Assembly (NCBI GenBank): GCA_963573305.1
Contig: OY754337.1
Coordinates: 47,691,164 to 47,755,163 of the forward strand
Source: Pyrrhosoma nymphula
Lineage: Eukaryota; Arthropoda; Insecta; Odonata; Coenagrionidae
Direction: 5' to 3'
Length of the DNA stretch: 64,000 nucleotides
A model generated the notes under the pieces. The model saw only the letters and a program-made list of their open reading frames with translations. It was not told the origin of the DNA and did no database searches. Shown in pieces: positions 45,231 to 56,699 of the stretch (position 1 is the stretch's first letter; the number at the start of each line of letters is the position of its first letter). The translations under genes and the position numbers were made by a program.

Positions 45231-45889
45231 AATAGAACAAAATTGTGCCGGTAACGCAAGTGATCGTGACGAAGATAGAATGCCAAAGTTGAATCACAAT
45301 TCATTAAATTCACAATTCAACAGTCATGTCACGATGCAAAACCTATACTGGCAAAGTATCTATGAAGCGGAAAATCGAAACACTTGAGCGATTATATCGT
45401 TAAATAGCTATCTATTCCGAACTTTCATCTAACCTGAACTCGTTTTAAGGGTGCAGAGGGTAGTTTTTCAAAACGATACGAGTGCAAAACTAAAAGCTGA
45501 AATCAGTCACGATACTGCCATGAAATTGTTTCGTGTTTCGGTTTGAATAAGAGAATTCAATAAATCATTCCCGCAGAAAATTTGAACGGTTGTCATACTT
45601 CCGAGGACAGTAAGTCCGAGGGCGTTGGAAAGGAAAGTAATTGGGTAGAAAATAAAAATGACGAGAGAGTTAGCTCATTATTTAGAGGAGGAAATGGGCA
45701 ACCGAAGTGCATTGCGGCATTATGAAAAGGTGGGTTGGTTGGGTAAGGGAGAGATTATTTAAAGAACGCAGAGATGGTGACGAGAATCCCTTCATCGACA
45801 TTAGCTTTTACTGTCAAAAAAATAGAAGGGAACAGAATTGAACAGTTAATTTACATATCTGAGTAATATCATAGAGAAAAATGGGCATA

Positions 45890-46315
45890 GTAGGAAAGAC
45901 ATTAGAATAAGAGTACCGAAAGCAAAGGAGGCGTTTACTATGAGGAGAGAATCAATGGCTGGTATCTTGTGTAAGAAAGGAAAGAAGAAATTGGCAAAGA
46001 GTCTAATATGGAATGTAGCGCTTTATGACACATAAACGTGGACTCTGAGAAAAGAGGACGAGAATTGGTTGCAGGCGTTTGATATGTGGGCGTTGAGAGT
46101 ATGGAGAAGGATCCAAAGGAAGAACGACGAGGAACTGCTTGGCATGGTGGGTGAAGAGATGGTTGAGGAAATAAGGAGAAGGCAGAATAGTTGGTTGGGA
46201 CGGGTAGGAAAACCGAGGGAATACTGAAGACCGTGATTGGGGGGAGGATGTTGGGTAAGCGAGGAAGAGAAAGTAAGAGGATATGTTAAATGAATGGGAT
46301 GAAGAGAAGTAGGAC
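45890..46315 (+). pseudogene. RTE-like LINE C-terminus, decayed
   Basis: Plus-strand translation: SLIWNVALYDT, TWTLRKEDENWLQAFDMWAL, RVWRRIQRKNDEELL, then EIRRRQNSWLGRVGK. This is the post-catalytic region of RTE-type reverse transcriptases, in which CETWTLRKED, FEMW and RRRQ.WLG are typical. Single stops interrupt it. Only this end is present. Confidence 0.65.
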
Positions 46316-46444
46316 GCATACAGAGCTGAAGAAATAAATTGCGACTTGGTGAAAGGAACTTCAGCTCCGAAAGATAAGCATAGAAATTCCTACTTCCATA
46401 TAAATCTACCTTAACCGATATATCACCTAAAATAAAAATAAAAT

Positions 46445-46625
46445 GAAAGGCGCCAAAGAATCCGTTTTACATCCCGTCCAGCGAACAGAGTGCTGCCATT
46501 AATGCGTCCTCCATAAAGCACTCCACGTTCGCGATTCAAATAGAAAAAATCCAAACGGCCACCGGGATTGGAACCCGGGTACCTCGGGATAAGAAGCCAG
46601 CATTTAGACCACACCACTCCGATCC
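46445..46625 (-). repeat. tRNA-derived SINE, copy 3
   Basis: Minus strand head AGTGGTGTGGTCTAAATGCTGG and box B GGGTTCCAATCCC, then TTTTTTCTATTTGAATCGCG.. and GGAGGACGCATTAATGGCAGC, ending with CTTTGGCGCC. It shares the head and several blocks with copies at 8085-8300 and 13130-13425. Confidence 0.55.
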
Positions 46626-46629
46626 CTTA

Positions 46630-47097
46630 TCGCCTGTGAGGGCAAGCCATTGTCTACGGAGGTCACGTCCACGCGCGCCCCATTCAGGAAGACATTCGAA
46701 GCTAGGAAGGAGTACAATGGTATGGTTCGACTTAATTGGTATTCGGTCGCCAAAACCTCATCCTACTCAGTCAACTACCTCGCGGTGATGCGTCATCTCC
46801 AGAAGGGTCTCTACGATACAGCCATACATTAGCTTTTTGACAATTCATTTGTATGGGGCCGAAAAAACGGACAATGGGGACACAGTATTGAAAAAGGTTT
46901 GCAGAATAACTAAAAGAAGACCCACCAGGATTTGTTAAAAAATACAGAGTATAGAGGTAGCGAAACTTGGTGGCAGTAGCCGGACATAGCGTGACACCAC
47001 GGAGGGAAATACTCGCGTGGTAGGGGTCGGTTAGAGAGCGGATGGGGGAGGACTGCACATGCACATGGTGGTCAACGCTGCCAACATAACTGAATTT
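46630..47097. other. Unassigned DNA
   Basis: Nothing recognised. GGTAGCGAAACTTGGTGGCA near 46952 recurs as GGTAGCGAAACCTGGTGGCA near 58686, together with GTAGCCGGACATAGCGT.AC. This is an unnamed low-copy repeat. Confidence 0.4.
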
Positions 47098-47430
47098 AAG
47101 GTGGTTGGAGAGATTTTTATGCCAAGATTTGCGTGAAACTTCGTGTACATATCCTCATTATATATTACATCCATATATATGTTGAGAATTGATAGTTGAA
47201 ATAGGGCAAACCACATCGAATATAAGTGAAAAAATTGCATCATACCGATTTTATGTTTATGGGCAATTCAAAGCTATTTTAGCTCGTGGCCTCATGGCAA
47301 GCGACATATATTTGGTAATGATCCGATTAAATGCGTACAGATTTTCTTCTAATTGCGAAATAATATTTTTCATATTATTATAATCGTTGCTAACAAATAT
47401 TAAGGTGTCACGCCGAGTCAAAGAATTTAG
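47098..47430. mobile_element. AAGGTGG-TIR element, left part
   Basis: It starts AAGGTGGTTGGAGAGATTT, the inverse of the CTCCAGCCACCTT end seen at 52518. It carries GATTTGCGTGAAACTTCG, TTGGCAATTCA, TTCTAATTGCGAAATAATA and the GTGTCACGCCGAGTC block, then stops. The right end is missing. Confidence 0.6.
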
Positions 47431-47725
47431 GTAAAAGCAGATCGGAACACATCAGCACAATTTAGCACACTCGAACGACGTAAACAGGAACGATAAGCGC
47501 TGGCAAAACGTGCCTGCTGATAGAAAGCATTACTGGGTCAATCACAGTTTGCTTGTAATGTTTTGTTTATAGAATTCGAATAAGTTAAAAAATACAAATT
47601 TAAGCGTGTAATCTTTTTATCATGTGAATAAAAACTTTATACTATCCATGCTCGACGCCTCTACAGAAAATCAACACGAAAAAAGCAATCGCGGATGCAA
47701 TTATCAAGTTTCTTTCATAAAGTCA

Positions 47726-47778
47726 CCCCCTGCCACACACCCTTTAGGTGGCTTGCTGGGTATCATGTAGATGTAGAT
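47726..47778 (+). repeat. LINE 3' tail
   Basis: CACCCCCTGCCACACACC, TTTAGGTGGCTTGCTGGG, TATCATGTAGATGTAG: the conserved 3' hairpin and tail with almost nothing upstream. An extremely truncated insertion. Confidence 0.75.
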
Positions 47779-47849
47779 TTTAAAACGTACGCTTAATACA
47801 CCAGAGTACATAATAGAAAACTTTATTAATCGCGGATGCGATTATTGAA

Positions 47850-48268
47850 GTCATGAACATACATAATAGGACGATCATCGAGCCACTAAAAAGTGAGCCT
47901 AAATATTCCGCATTTTCACCACCCCGATCTACACATACCCCGCCACGCGCAGAAATTGGAACCACATTTGTAAACATGGCCTGCTAGTAGCATTTGCTTA
48001 TTCACAACAAGTACGCCGGAAGAATGACGTAAAAATTTAATAATAATAATATTAGTCATGTATTTTATCCCCTCTTGTTATTTACGTGCGTTATTCTTTC
48101 AGCTACTAAGCAAATGCTACTAGCAGGGTGGTTCCACTTTCTGCCGCGTGGCGAGGTATGTGTAGATCAGGGTGCGGAAAATGCGGAAGTTTTGGGCTCA
48201 CTTTTCATTGGCTTTTCATAAGCCCGATGATTGTCCTGTTATATATGTTCATGATTGAAGTTCTTTTG
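47850..48268. repeat. Foldback with about 150-bp arms
   Basis: The arms 47850-47998 and 48108-48268 match inverted over GCATTTGCTTA, GCTACTAGCAG, TGGTTCCA, GCGTGGCG.GGTATGTGTAGATC, GGTG..AAAATGCGGAA and GTGAGCC. The spacer of about 110 bp is AT-rich. No hammerhead core is present. It is a TIR-type element or an inverted duplication. Confidence 0.65.
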
Positions 48269-48419
48269 CTGCTTAGCACACATCAAATTTGCTACCGATC
48301 TGTTTTTAAGTTCGCTGCCTACTGCGCAGGGTCAGAAACGAATGGAAAGCAAGAGCTCTGTTGTGTTTCGAAGTGGCCAGACCATTAGAGTGAAAGGAAA
48401 ACTCCCAATAAAACCTCGA

Positions 48420-48930
48420 TGCCGTTGAGGCACGATCATTTCGTGCTCTTCCCGAAAGGGACCGCAAAACTCTCGGTTTCAACGGCCCTCGGTCATTGAA
48501 GTCTCCGACCGAGGAAGCCGGATCTACGGAGGCGGGGGGGATCCCTTATGCGGCAGGCGTTCGGCGTGGCGCGGGCGGACTTTGTGTGGGTAGTGCTTCA
48601 AAAAAGGATCGTAGAGATGGAGGTGCCACTAACCCTGGTGCCAAAACGATGCCCTTTGGAACCGGCGCACGAGCCGATAGCAGCGCTTCGCGTCTTTTTT
48701 GGCGTCCACACTAAGGTCACTCGAAGCGGGATATACCGAGGCGTTCGTAGCTGCACGGAATCCTCATACACCGACAAGTTTATAAGGGCAAGAAAAAGTT
48801 TATATGGCCTTAGCAGAGTCTATTTATGGCGTACACGAGTGGGAAGCAATCTAGTCATCACTTTTCGCAAAGCAATAACACGAGTCGACGAAAATATCAA
48901 AAATGGCATTGAATTTTTTTGTTGCTAGTA
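48420..48930. other. CpG-rich unassigned segment
   Basis: 48420-48730 is GC-rich and contains CGGTTTCAACGGCCCTCGG and GGAGGCGGGGGG. A plus-strand open frame of 126 codons (48548-48928) shows no recognised domain. Possible old exon, but unsupported. Confidence 0.3.
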
Positions 48931-49736
48931 ATGAAAACTCTCATTACGTTTATAATACGCTATCGATAATGGATCCCGTTTAATTTAAACGGGAAAAAGA
49001 AAGAAAAGACAATTTTCGCAGAGGGTTAAATGAATCCTCCCAAAACGTGTATATCCTATGCAGCAACGATTAACAGCATACGGAGAAGTTGGAAAGAAAA
49101 ATATTCCACCAAAAATGTCAATGTAATTCTGTTTGATTGATGATTTAATATGAAGCTAAGTGCCTCGGGCACAAGTTCCATACATATGCTGCAGTTTTCA
49201 ATTAATAACTCTATTGCTGAATTAAGGCCAATATTTACGATTTTGGAGCCGAAAACTCAAATTTAAGGAAAAAACGAAGCGTACGCGAAAATCGAATGCA
49301 AGAATTTATATAAACACTTTGTTTTTTCAGTCATGCGATACTAAAATTTCCAATTCGACATCATGAGCATGATATATGGCGTTCTTTAAGTTGAATGGAG
49401 TCCTATGAGTTACGTCGATCGGAGGGAATCCGATCGTCAACTGCTGTGTTCGTCCGCCTCGGACGTCTAATTTCAAAGGGCTATTTGATGCTTGATCTTG
49501 CGAATATAAGTACCTCTATTTGTAATATGGCCACAACAGACGTTGGCCCGAATTGGCACGGGGAACGCGTCATCAGGCGCTTTTGCAGTCTTCTGTTAAA
49601 TACACAAGTTTCCCTAAATGGCTGAGTTCTATCTACATTTTATCGAAGCTTTGAGACCACACCTTCCCTAACGAGCCCAGGTTATTTCAAAAAGTAAAAA
49701 TGAAACCTCTACATCAATTCCAATGTTTTTTTATTG
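48931..49736. other. Unassigned DNA
   Basis: AT-rich; no feature recognised. Confidence 0.4.
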
Positions 49737-49748
49737 AAAGTAAAAGTT

Positions 49749-50036
49749 AAAAGAAAGAAATAGAAATACTTTGCTTATTTTCTACAATTTTACTTTAATT
49801 GTCGACTAGTTTCGATACACTGTATCATCTTCAACGGACTAGTGGTACAAAAGACATAGGGACATAGTTATAACTATGTCCCTATGTCTTTTGTACCACT
49901 AGTCCGTTGAAGATGATACAGTGTATCGAAACTAGTCGACAATTAAAGTAAAATTGTAGAAAATAAGCAAAGTATTTCTATTTCTTTCTTTTAATATGGA
50001 TTTCTACAAAGTAAAGGCCTCAACCATGAAGTGTAC
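49749..50036 (+). mobile_element. Hammerhead-bearing foldback element H (perfect palindrome)
   Basis: 49749-49992 is a perfect palindrome: two 122-base arms identical in inverse with no spacer (centre at GTTATAAC, 49867-49874). The right tail GGATTTCTACAAAGTAAAGGCC is the family tail. Exact 12-bp repeats AAAGTAAAAGTT flank it (49737-49748, 50037-50048). Since the arms are identical, each strand carries the same hammerhead-like motif. No coding capacity. Confidence 0.95.
49907..49940 (+). ncRNA. Hammerhead-like motif, U3-G8 variant
   Basis: Core UUGAAGA (49907-49913), an extra U, stem II GAUAC/GUAUC with an AGU loop, GAAAC (49928-49932), stem III AC-UA-GU, GUC ending at 49937. Stem I does not pair directly, because GUC lies two bases too far upstream. 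The identical motif is on the minus strand at 49801-49834. Confidence 0.5.
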
Positions 50037-50178
50037 AAAGTAAAAGTTGGCAGAAAAAAGGACCTACAAACCGACACAGACCATTAAGTTGTTGGAATAA
50101 TTCCTACAGCTTAACGGTCAGCTCACCTAGGAGGATTTATCAGCTCACCAAGAAGGATCAATAGGCTAAATTAGAAAG

Positions 50179-50391
50179 CATTCATGATTTTAAAAATATT
50201 TTGTTTTAATTCACACTTTTTTTATTTAAACTAGCCGACCCAGGTTTCAGCAGCAGGTGACCTTGATAATGGCATATAGCTGCTGAAACCTGGGCCGGTT
50301 AGTTTAAATAAAAAAGTGTGGATTAAAACAAAATAATGTTTATCATGAATGCTTGTGACTTCCACAAAGTTAAGACTGATACAATTTCTCA
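50179..50391 (+). mobile_element. Hammerhead-bearing foldback element I
   Basis: Arms 50180-50250 and 50280-50350 are inverted (TCATGAT, TTGTTTTAAT.CACACTTTTTTATTTAAACTA, CCAGGTTTCAGCAG types). The tail TGACTTCCACAAAGTTAAG is at the right. Exact 12-bp repeats TAAATTAGAAAG flank it (50167-50178, 50392-50403). It is 213 bp and lies 143 bp from element H. Confidence 0.9.
50258..50301 (+). ncRNA. Hammerhead-like motif, U3-A8 variant
   Basis: Stem I UGACC/GGUUA (50258-50262 with 50297-50301, one G-U pair), core UUGAUAA (50263-50269), an extra U, GAAAC at 50285-50289. The triplet is GCC instead of GUC on this arm, while the opposite arm keeps GUC. Stem II is weak. Confidence 0.45.
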
Positions 50392-50494
50392 TAAATTAGA
50401 AAGGCCCAAGGGCCCCCGGGGCCTTTCTAGTTTACCATCAATACGTTGGCTATCCTGGGCCGCCTCCGGTGACTCTGAGAATTATCGGGTACGC

Positions 50495-51195
50495 TTCACA
50501 ACATTCAAGAGATATTGCATATTTGTGTCCTATGTAAATATCCATAAGATTTGAGGGGAAATTTTGACATTAGCAGTAGGAAAATTAACAAGGTGTTATG
50601 CAGAATACTAGCAGCACATCACGGAGTCTTCCAATATTCAAATATTTTTCCCTAAGTAAATCGCTTAAGTTAAGTGCGGTGTTGGTAATGTATGCCAACG
50701 GGTTGTAGGTATAGAGGTATTGTGGATAGTGCGAGTTTTGGCTTCTGTGCATGTTTGAAATCATTGCTTTCCCTGACCACGTGACTCCTGACAAAAATTC
50801 GTCGCCGGGGCATAAGTTTACGTTTGCCACGAGTGTAATCATTCTATTTATGGTGGTATTTGTGAAATCACAGGATTGTAAATGATATCACGGAAGCGGA
50901 AGAATATAGTGGGGACATATTATTGCATACACACTCAATATTTTGTGAAATTTGTGGTTGATTTGAATATTTTCCCGAGCCATTGGAAGGGCAGTCATGC
51001 CCATTAGTAGTTGTGCGTTACGGAATAAGAAAGGTAGGGGTATTAAATTTCCCTCTCAAGCTTGGGGATGACTTAACCTATATTTCACCTCAATGGTTGT
51101 AGGGGGTGAAAACGGTGAAGGGGGCGTAATTTTGGCAACAGCGCTCTCAATAAGGACCATACTGTCAACTAAATGTGGAACAATCTACACGCATT
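50495..51195. mobile_element. GCGTTC-ended family, longer copy 3
   Basis: Left part 50525-50720 shares AAATATCCATAAG, TAGCAGTAGGAAAATTAACAAG, AGTCTTCCAATATTCAAATA and TTAAGT.GCGGTG with copies 1 and 2. The right part near 51125-51195 shares TTTTGGCAACAGCGCTCTC, AAGGACCATACTGTCAACTA and ATGTGGAACA. Between them lie about 400 bp absent from the other two, so this is either a longer parent-like form or a copy with an insertion. Confidence 0.5.
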
Positions 51196-51199
51196 GAAC

Positions 51200-52134
51200 A
51201 AACTCAATCGCACACCGATCTTAAATTTATAAATTATCAGGTAAAAGGAAAATTATCTTCCGAAAAAAATCGGAAGATTTTCATTAATACTGTCACTTGA
51301 GCTTCCTCTGGCCTCGAAGAAAAATGCCATTCATCAACCTGTGTTCAGAACTACAGCCTATATAGGGACTACCATAACTTCCACTTACGTGGTACATACA
51401 TCACAGTCAATTTCGGCCAGATATATCACCTAACATTAAAAGGTCAAGGCGTGAACGTTGAAAGGGTAAAATAATACGTCGGAAGGGACGGCGTTCGACT
51501 CCATATGTGTAGGCTATACAGAGAGAGATAAATGATCGCAATTTTGTATGCCGTCTCAGGAATTGAAACGCTGGGACTATTACTCTATCACATCGGTTCA
51601 AGACGAATTACGTCATAACGCAATATTATGGCATATTGCAAAGAAAAAAAGCCACATTTTCGGCAAAAAATCACCCGAACAAATAATAATCTCCGTTATT
51701 TTTTTATTTTAGCGTGCCAATATGATGGTATTCCTGAAATGCATCGAAAAAATTTACCCCGGCTAAAAACAGTTATTGAAAATATTCATTTAGAAAAAAA
51801 AGGCGGTAACTTACTTGAAAAGTAGGGATTTAAGCTAAAAAGCCTCATAGAAATCCCGATGCACTTTGACGACCAGATACCAAGAACCAGAGATAAAACA
51901 TTTCAAAAGAAACGTTTTTAATGGCGCCGACTCGTGAAATGATGCTAAATAGCGTTACTGGCCTTTTCAATAATTGCCGAAAGCAAGGGCGAAATAAAAG
52001 AGAAAGGACAAAAAGATATCTTCATTTAAATTAGTAAAAAAAGCCTGCTAAGTAATGTACATATTTTTTGTATTCATAAATAAATCGCTGGTTCGCATCT
52101 TTTAACAATAAATACTCAAATACTATGTTTTTTT
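51200..52134. other. Unassigned DNA
   Basis: A short hairpin (ATCTTCCGA, AAAAAA loop, TCGGAAGAT, then TTT) lies at 51254-51278. The rest is AT-rich and unrecognised. Confidence 0.4.
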
Positions 52135-52518
52135 TATATGAACATTAGGTATATTTCGTAATAACTCGATGACATATTAATAGATTTTCTTATAAACGCG
52201 AAATAATAGTTTTCAAATTATTATTTTGGTTGCCAACAAATATAAAAAGGTGTCACGGCGAGTCGAAAAAAATATTTAAATATGTTTCATTTTCGTCTCA
52301 TTTTCGAATACCGCACCGAAAAACTCATCAACATGTTTTAATAAGGGCAAACATGTAAAATCTAATCCTTGTGTAATTCCCAATAAAGCATGTTCGGTGA
52401 GTTCCAACGCATACTAAGATCCACTTAAATGAAATGTGATACAAGAGTTTTTATCGACTTACTTAAAATTTTTTATAATGTGGACTCAATGACCCAATAT
52501 TACCACTCCAGCCACCTT
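52135..52518. mobile_element. AAGGTGG-TIR element, right part
   Basis: Shares AACGCGAAATAATA, GTGTCACGGCGAGTCG, TTCATTTTCGTCTC, CCAACGCATA, TTTTATCGACTTACTTAAAA and AATGACCCAATATTACC with the other copies and ends CTCCAGCCACCTT at 52518. The left end is missing. Confidence 0.6.
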
Positions 52519-53134
52519 GCCTTCATTACTTGCCAAACAAAATCCCATCCTTGATCTTTGCACGGTAACTTTCCCATTTATTTCTCCTTATACTGCTGTT
52601 TTCAAGAAGTTTTCATGTCGCATAACGTGTACAATTAGTATCGAAGAAATTAAAGAACCCACTTTATGCCGGTTTTGGAAAATAATTCTGACAGTTTCGG
52701 GACGAAAATAGCGAGCAATGCAACATTTCGAAAACAAACACGAGACACTGAAGAGGTGAAAACAAGCCTAAATTCCCACACATTTCCTGAGCTTAAAAAG
52801 GTGAAAAAGGCACAGGTGCGCGCTAAAAAAAATCCCACACGTGTTTTGATGGCCAGTGTGGCGGCAGGAGACTCGGGAGGTTTACGGTGACCGAATGAAG
52901 GCGACAGGTGGAGATTCGGGGCAGGGATGGAGTAGACATTGGAGAGGGAAGAGGAGGAAATGAAAGGAGGAGAGACACAAAACACGAGGATTCAAAGACA
53001 GAGACGGCATCGGGCATGTGGGCGAGGTCGGACAAACGTAAAAGAGACACGCCCCACGAACGGTTCATTCACACGTGCGGCCTCGGACGCACGGAGGAAG
53101 GAGGAAAGAACGCCTTTAACTGAACGCCATCCTT
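52519..53134. other. Unassigned DNA, purine-rich part
   Basis: 52860-53110 is purine-rich on the plus strand and produces overlapping charged open frames. I see no domain and treat them as composition artefacts. Confidence 0.4.
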
Positions 53135-54997
53135 AAGGTGGTAGGAGCGATTTGTGTTTATGTACATATTGGCGTAAATTTTTGCATACGTGTTCTCATC
53201 AGTGACATCTATATCTCATTGGCGGGCAGCCTTTATGAGAGTGCGAGCCAAAATCGGCCAAATCTGACACAAAATATTTCCACGTGCCAGCCGAACTTTT
53301 TTGTAGAACAAACTATTTGAATTCCTGATATTTGATTTGTAAGTGATTGTGTGAATAATGTAAACTTGACTGAATGAAAAAATAATTTTTTTTAATAAAA
53401 GGTTTTTTTTGTAGATGGTTTTTTACTAGCCTGTAAGTATAACTGCAACTGCCCTAGATATTCAACAATTTAAAGACACTGTTATTAGCATACACATGAA
53501 ACGTTAACGCTAACTGTTATTTTTTCGACTAAGCAGCCATTATTTGTTCCCCGTTGTACATTTGTACGACTGAAACTCAGGGAAAGACAATTTGAAAAGC
53601 CGGCCGGAAATTAAAGAATAAGTAAATAAATATAAATTAATGTGGTTTTTATATTTCTAATGAAAACAATACATGTAACTATGGTAAGCAATACATAATA
53701 TCTAAATGTAGAAATTTCTTGGAAACAGCATTTTTGGTGAAGCAGGTGGAGCAGTTTCCCTTGGGTGCATTTTGAATAATGCATACACCCGCGTCGTGTA
53801 CCAGTTAGTGAAGAACGTACATGGAAGCCCGTATGCCATCGAATACCGCTCCTCTGAATCGCTCCGCCTAGCAACTGAATCATGCGTGCCTACGCGTATA
53901 TTTTTACATAATAGATAATCTTTTGCTGATTGTAAAAACCTTATAAATTATAAAAAAAGAAAATATATTTACTTACCTTAAAAACTACATTTAAGAGGAC
54001 CTGAACGTTTGCCACTTACAAAAAAAACCATATGATATAACTTGAGACAGAAAATATGTTAACGCTCTATATATATTATCAGTGGGACTTCTGCTTAAAA
54101 ATTTTTGAATGATTCTTGATTTTCAATAAATTAGGCAGTGACTTGTTTCGCGTGACAGAAACAAGTCAAAGGCTTACTACGTTTGGCACGCGTGCCAAAG
54201 GTTGCCCAAATGAAAAGAATTGCACCATATCGATTTGGTTTATTGGCAATTCAATGTTATTCAACACGTTTCCTTATGGCACATAAATATATTTCGAAGT
54301 AATTCGATTACATATCTACAAACTTTCTTCTAATTGCGAATAAATACATTTATTATTATTATTAGTGTTGATAACAAATATCAAGTTGTCACGCCGAATC
54401 CAATATTTGAATAAAAACATATTTCAATATAATTTCGTCTATACGTCTAATACAGCACAGATAAATCTAGTCTTAACATTCACTAATTAAGGAAAAATTA
54501 ATTGAGGAATGCATCTTGTATCATTTCCATTGCTGCGTGTGTTCTGAGATCCCACGCATAAACATGCGTTTCACTTGAAATGTGGTCTAAGAATTTTTTT
54601 TCGACTTATTTAAAAAAGTTTGTAGTTAAGTAATTCGATTACATATCTACAAACTTTCTTCTAGTTGCGAATAAATACATTTATTATTATTATAAGTGTT
54701 GATAACAAATATCAAGTTGTCACGCCGAATCCAATATTTGAATAAAAACATATTTCAATATAATTTCGTCTATACGTCTAATACAGCACAGATAAATCTA
54801 GTCTTAACATTCACTAATTAAGGAAAAATTAACTGAGGAATGCATCTTGTATCATTTCCATTGCTGCGTGTGTTCTGAGATCCCACGCATAAACATGCGT
54901 TTCACTTGAAATGTGGTCTAAGAATTTTTTTTCGACTTATTTAAAAAAGTATTAAAATGTGCACTTAATGACCCACGAGTACCAATCCAGCCACATT
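53135..54997. mobile_element. AAGGTGG-TIR element, longest copy (about 1.86 kb)
   Basis: It starts AAGGTGGTAGGAGCGATTTG and ends CCAATCCAGCCACATT, inverted relatives of one another. Subterminal blocks match the copies at 28158, 47098 and 52135. Inside are about 850 bp not found in the shorter copies (53340-54190) and a recent 331-bp tandem duplication. No transposase is recognisable. Confidence 0.5.
54297..54958. repeat. Tandem duplication, 331-bp unit
   Basis: Unit 1 (54297-54627) and unit 2 (54628-54958) differ at only a few positions: an A/G change in TTCTA(A/G)TTGCG, one ATT triplet more or less, and a T/C change near AATTAA(T/C)TGAGG. The unit is the right half of the TIR element. Near identity implies a recent event or an assembly duplication. 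Confidence 0.9.
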
Positions 54998-55303
54998 AAA
55001 CCTAATTTCCCACATTCCAAATTTCTGATCACATAGTCAAACTTTTAACCAAATTTTGCGTCAAATTCATAAATAACATAATAGTAAAATTCGAGCAAAA
55101 TGAACTTCAAGCCGATCAATATTTCCCCAAACCGAAGCCATATTGTAATAGAACGAGCGAAAAATCTTGATATTCACTTATATCAAAGCGTCAAGGAATC
55201 GCACATTAGTAATCTAAATCCATAAGGATTCGAAAAAACAATCATAAACAAAAAGAGGTGCTTGGTATACGTATTATAATTCATACTTGATGACAAATCG
55301 TGC

Positions 55304-55876
55304 CTAATCCATGCAGAACATGCATGATTTTTTGGAATTAATGGATTTCAGATGACTTTCTATTCCACGACTAGTGATATTAATGGACTGCATTCGGTGC
55401 TTATATAGCCTAGGCATTGTAGCGGTGTTATTTGGAGAGCATGTTGTATAAACGCTTTGAAAAAAGGTGTTGAGGATATTTGCTTTATCCAATTTTTCGT
55501 TTGCTCTTTCTCCTATATTGTTCTTTAGTGACATTACTGTAGATTTGCAGCCTTGAACCTCCCTCACGTACGACCAAAATGCCTTTGGGTTATCCTCTAA
55601 ATATTCGCCCAATATTTTATTTTTGGATTCCGTTAATGTTTTTTGAAAGGCCACCTTAGCTGCTGTTTTCGCTTTCTTGTATTTTTCGCATAACTTCTTA
55701 TACACCTCTTCGGGGAGACCCTGACGTGCGTTCTTCATTTTTGCGAGCCAGATTCGTTGTCGCTTGAGAGATTTCCGGACGTCCGCATTATACCACCTAG
55801 GTTCAGTATTGACCTTTTTAAGTTTACATGGTATTGCGTTAGTTATGGCTAGTCGAGTGATGCTACGAAAACTTTA
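55304..55876 (-). pseudogene. LINE ORF2 fragment, linker between endonuclease and RT
   Basis: Minus-strand frame, open from about 55876 to a stop at 55304. It begins ITNAIPCKLKKVNTEPRWYN, then VRKSLKRQRIWLAK, YKKAKTAAKVAF, PKAFWSYVREVQG, ERANEKLDKANILNTFFQSV and YTTCSP. This is the linker of CR1/Jockey-type ORF2 between the apurinic endonuclease and the RT core (NPKAFWSYV, ILN.FFQSVYT). It breaks off at the start of the RT domain (INSKKSC), so both ends are missing. Confidence 0.8.
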
Positions 55877-56408
55877 TCCACAATCGTGTACAGACTTCGA
55901 AGTACGCGAGAGAACACGCAATACAGGCACAAAAAATGAAAGCATTCGACCTGGAATCCCAATTCCGAGTATAGCGATAGTATCCAGCGGAGAATCAATA
56001 CGCTTTCATTCATCTCGCGAATGAACGGAAGCCATCCGTCCTGACCGACTTAGTTATCTGGAACTGGGCCGATGGGATGAAGAAGGAAAGAACCGTATCT
56101 TGAAGGACAAGAGAAGGTGGTAACCAAAACCCTTTCTCAAGAGGCCTGTCTATGACTTTTTTTATTTTTGAAGAAAACGGCGTTATCTGCATACGAGAAC
56201 ATGTCAATGATTTCAGGATTTATTATCCAGGCAACACTTCTGGCGGTAGCTCGAGACGTGATTTTTCGTATTTTTCTTCTTTGAACGATGCCTATTTGCT
56301 ACACATAAAATTCCATACATAGCTGCCGCAAAAATTCCCGGCGCAAACCTGCGCGGCAAGTGGAGGGGGTGACGTGAAAGGACAGAGGAGAAGAGATGGA
56401 GGTTCAAG

Positions 56409-56640
56409 TTCAAGTTCGAAAAGTGTTTATTCCAGCATTTGCAAGGTATAGGAAACAGAAGAGGTACAACGTAACATAAAAAATATAACAAAGTAAGAAA
56501 TAACAACACAAATATGGACCATGGTGTAGGCTTTCGCCTCTTCAGGGCAAGAATATCCTTTCACTGGAATTGTGTCACTGGAAAATGTGCGGGGAAGGCT
56601 TTCACCTGGCATTTGCCCTACGGACGACGGGAAACCCGCA
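56409..56640 (-). repeat. LINE-like 3' end with (AACTTG)n tail
   Basis: The minus strand ends AATGCTGGAATAAACACTTT, TCGAACTTGAACTTGAACC. A short tandem AACTTG tail after an A/T-rich 3' end with an AATAAA is typical of non-LTR retroelements. The body (ACGGTCTATGCGGGTTTCCC, GTCCGTAGGGCAAATGCC) is non-coding. A different family from the GATGTA-tailed LINE. Confidence 0.5.
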
Positions 56641-56699
56641 TAGACCGTAGTGACGACATAACAAGTAACAGTAATAAATAAATATATAAATAAATAAAT

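Noticed and set aside
49801..49940. A complete monomer hammerhead in the perfect palindrome
   Set aside because: Core, stem II, stem III and GUC are present, but stem I does not pair at the right register, so activity as a monomer is doubtful.
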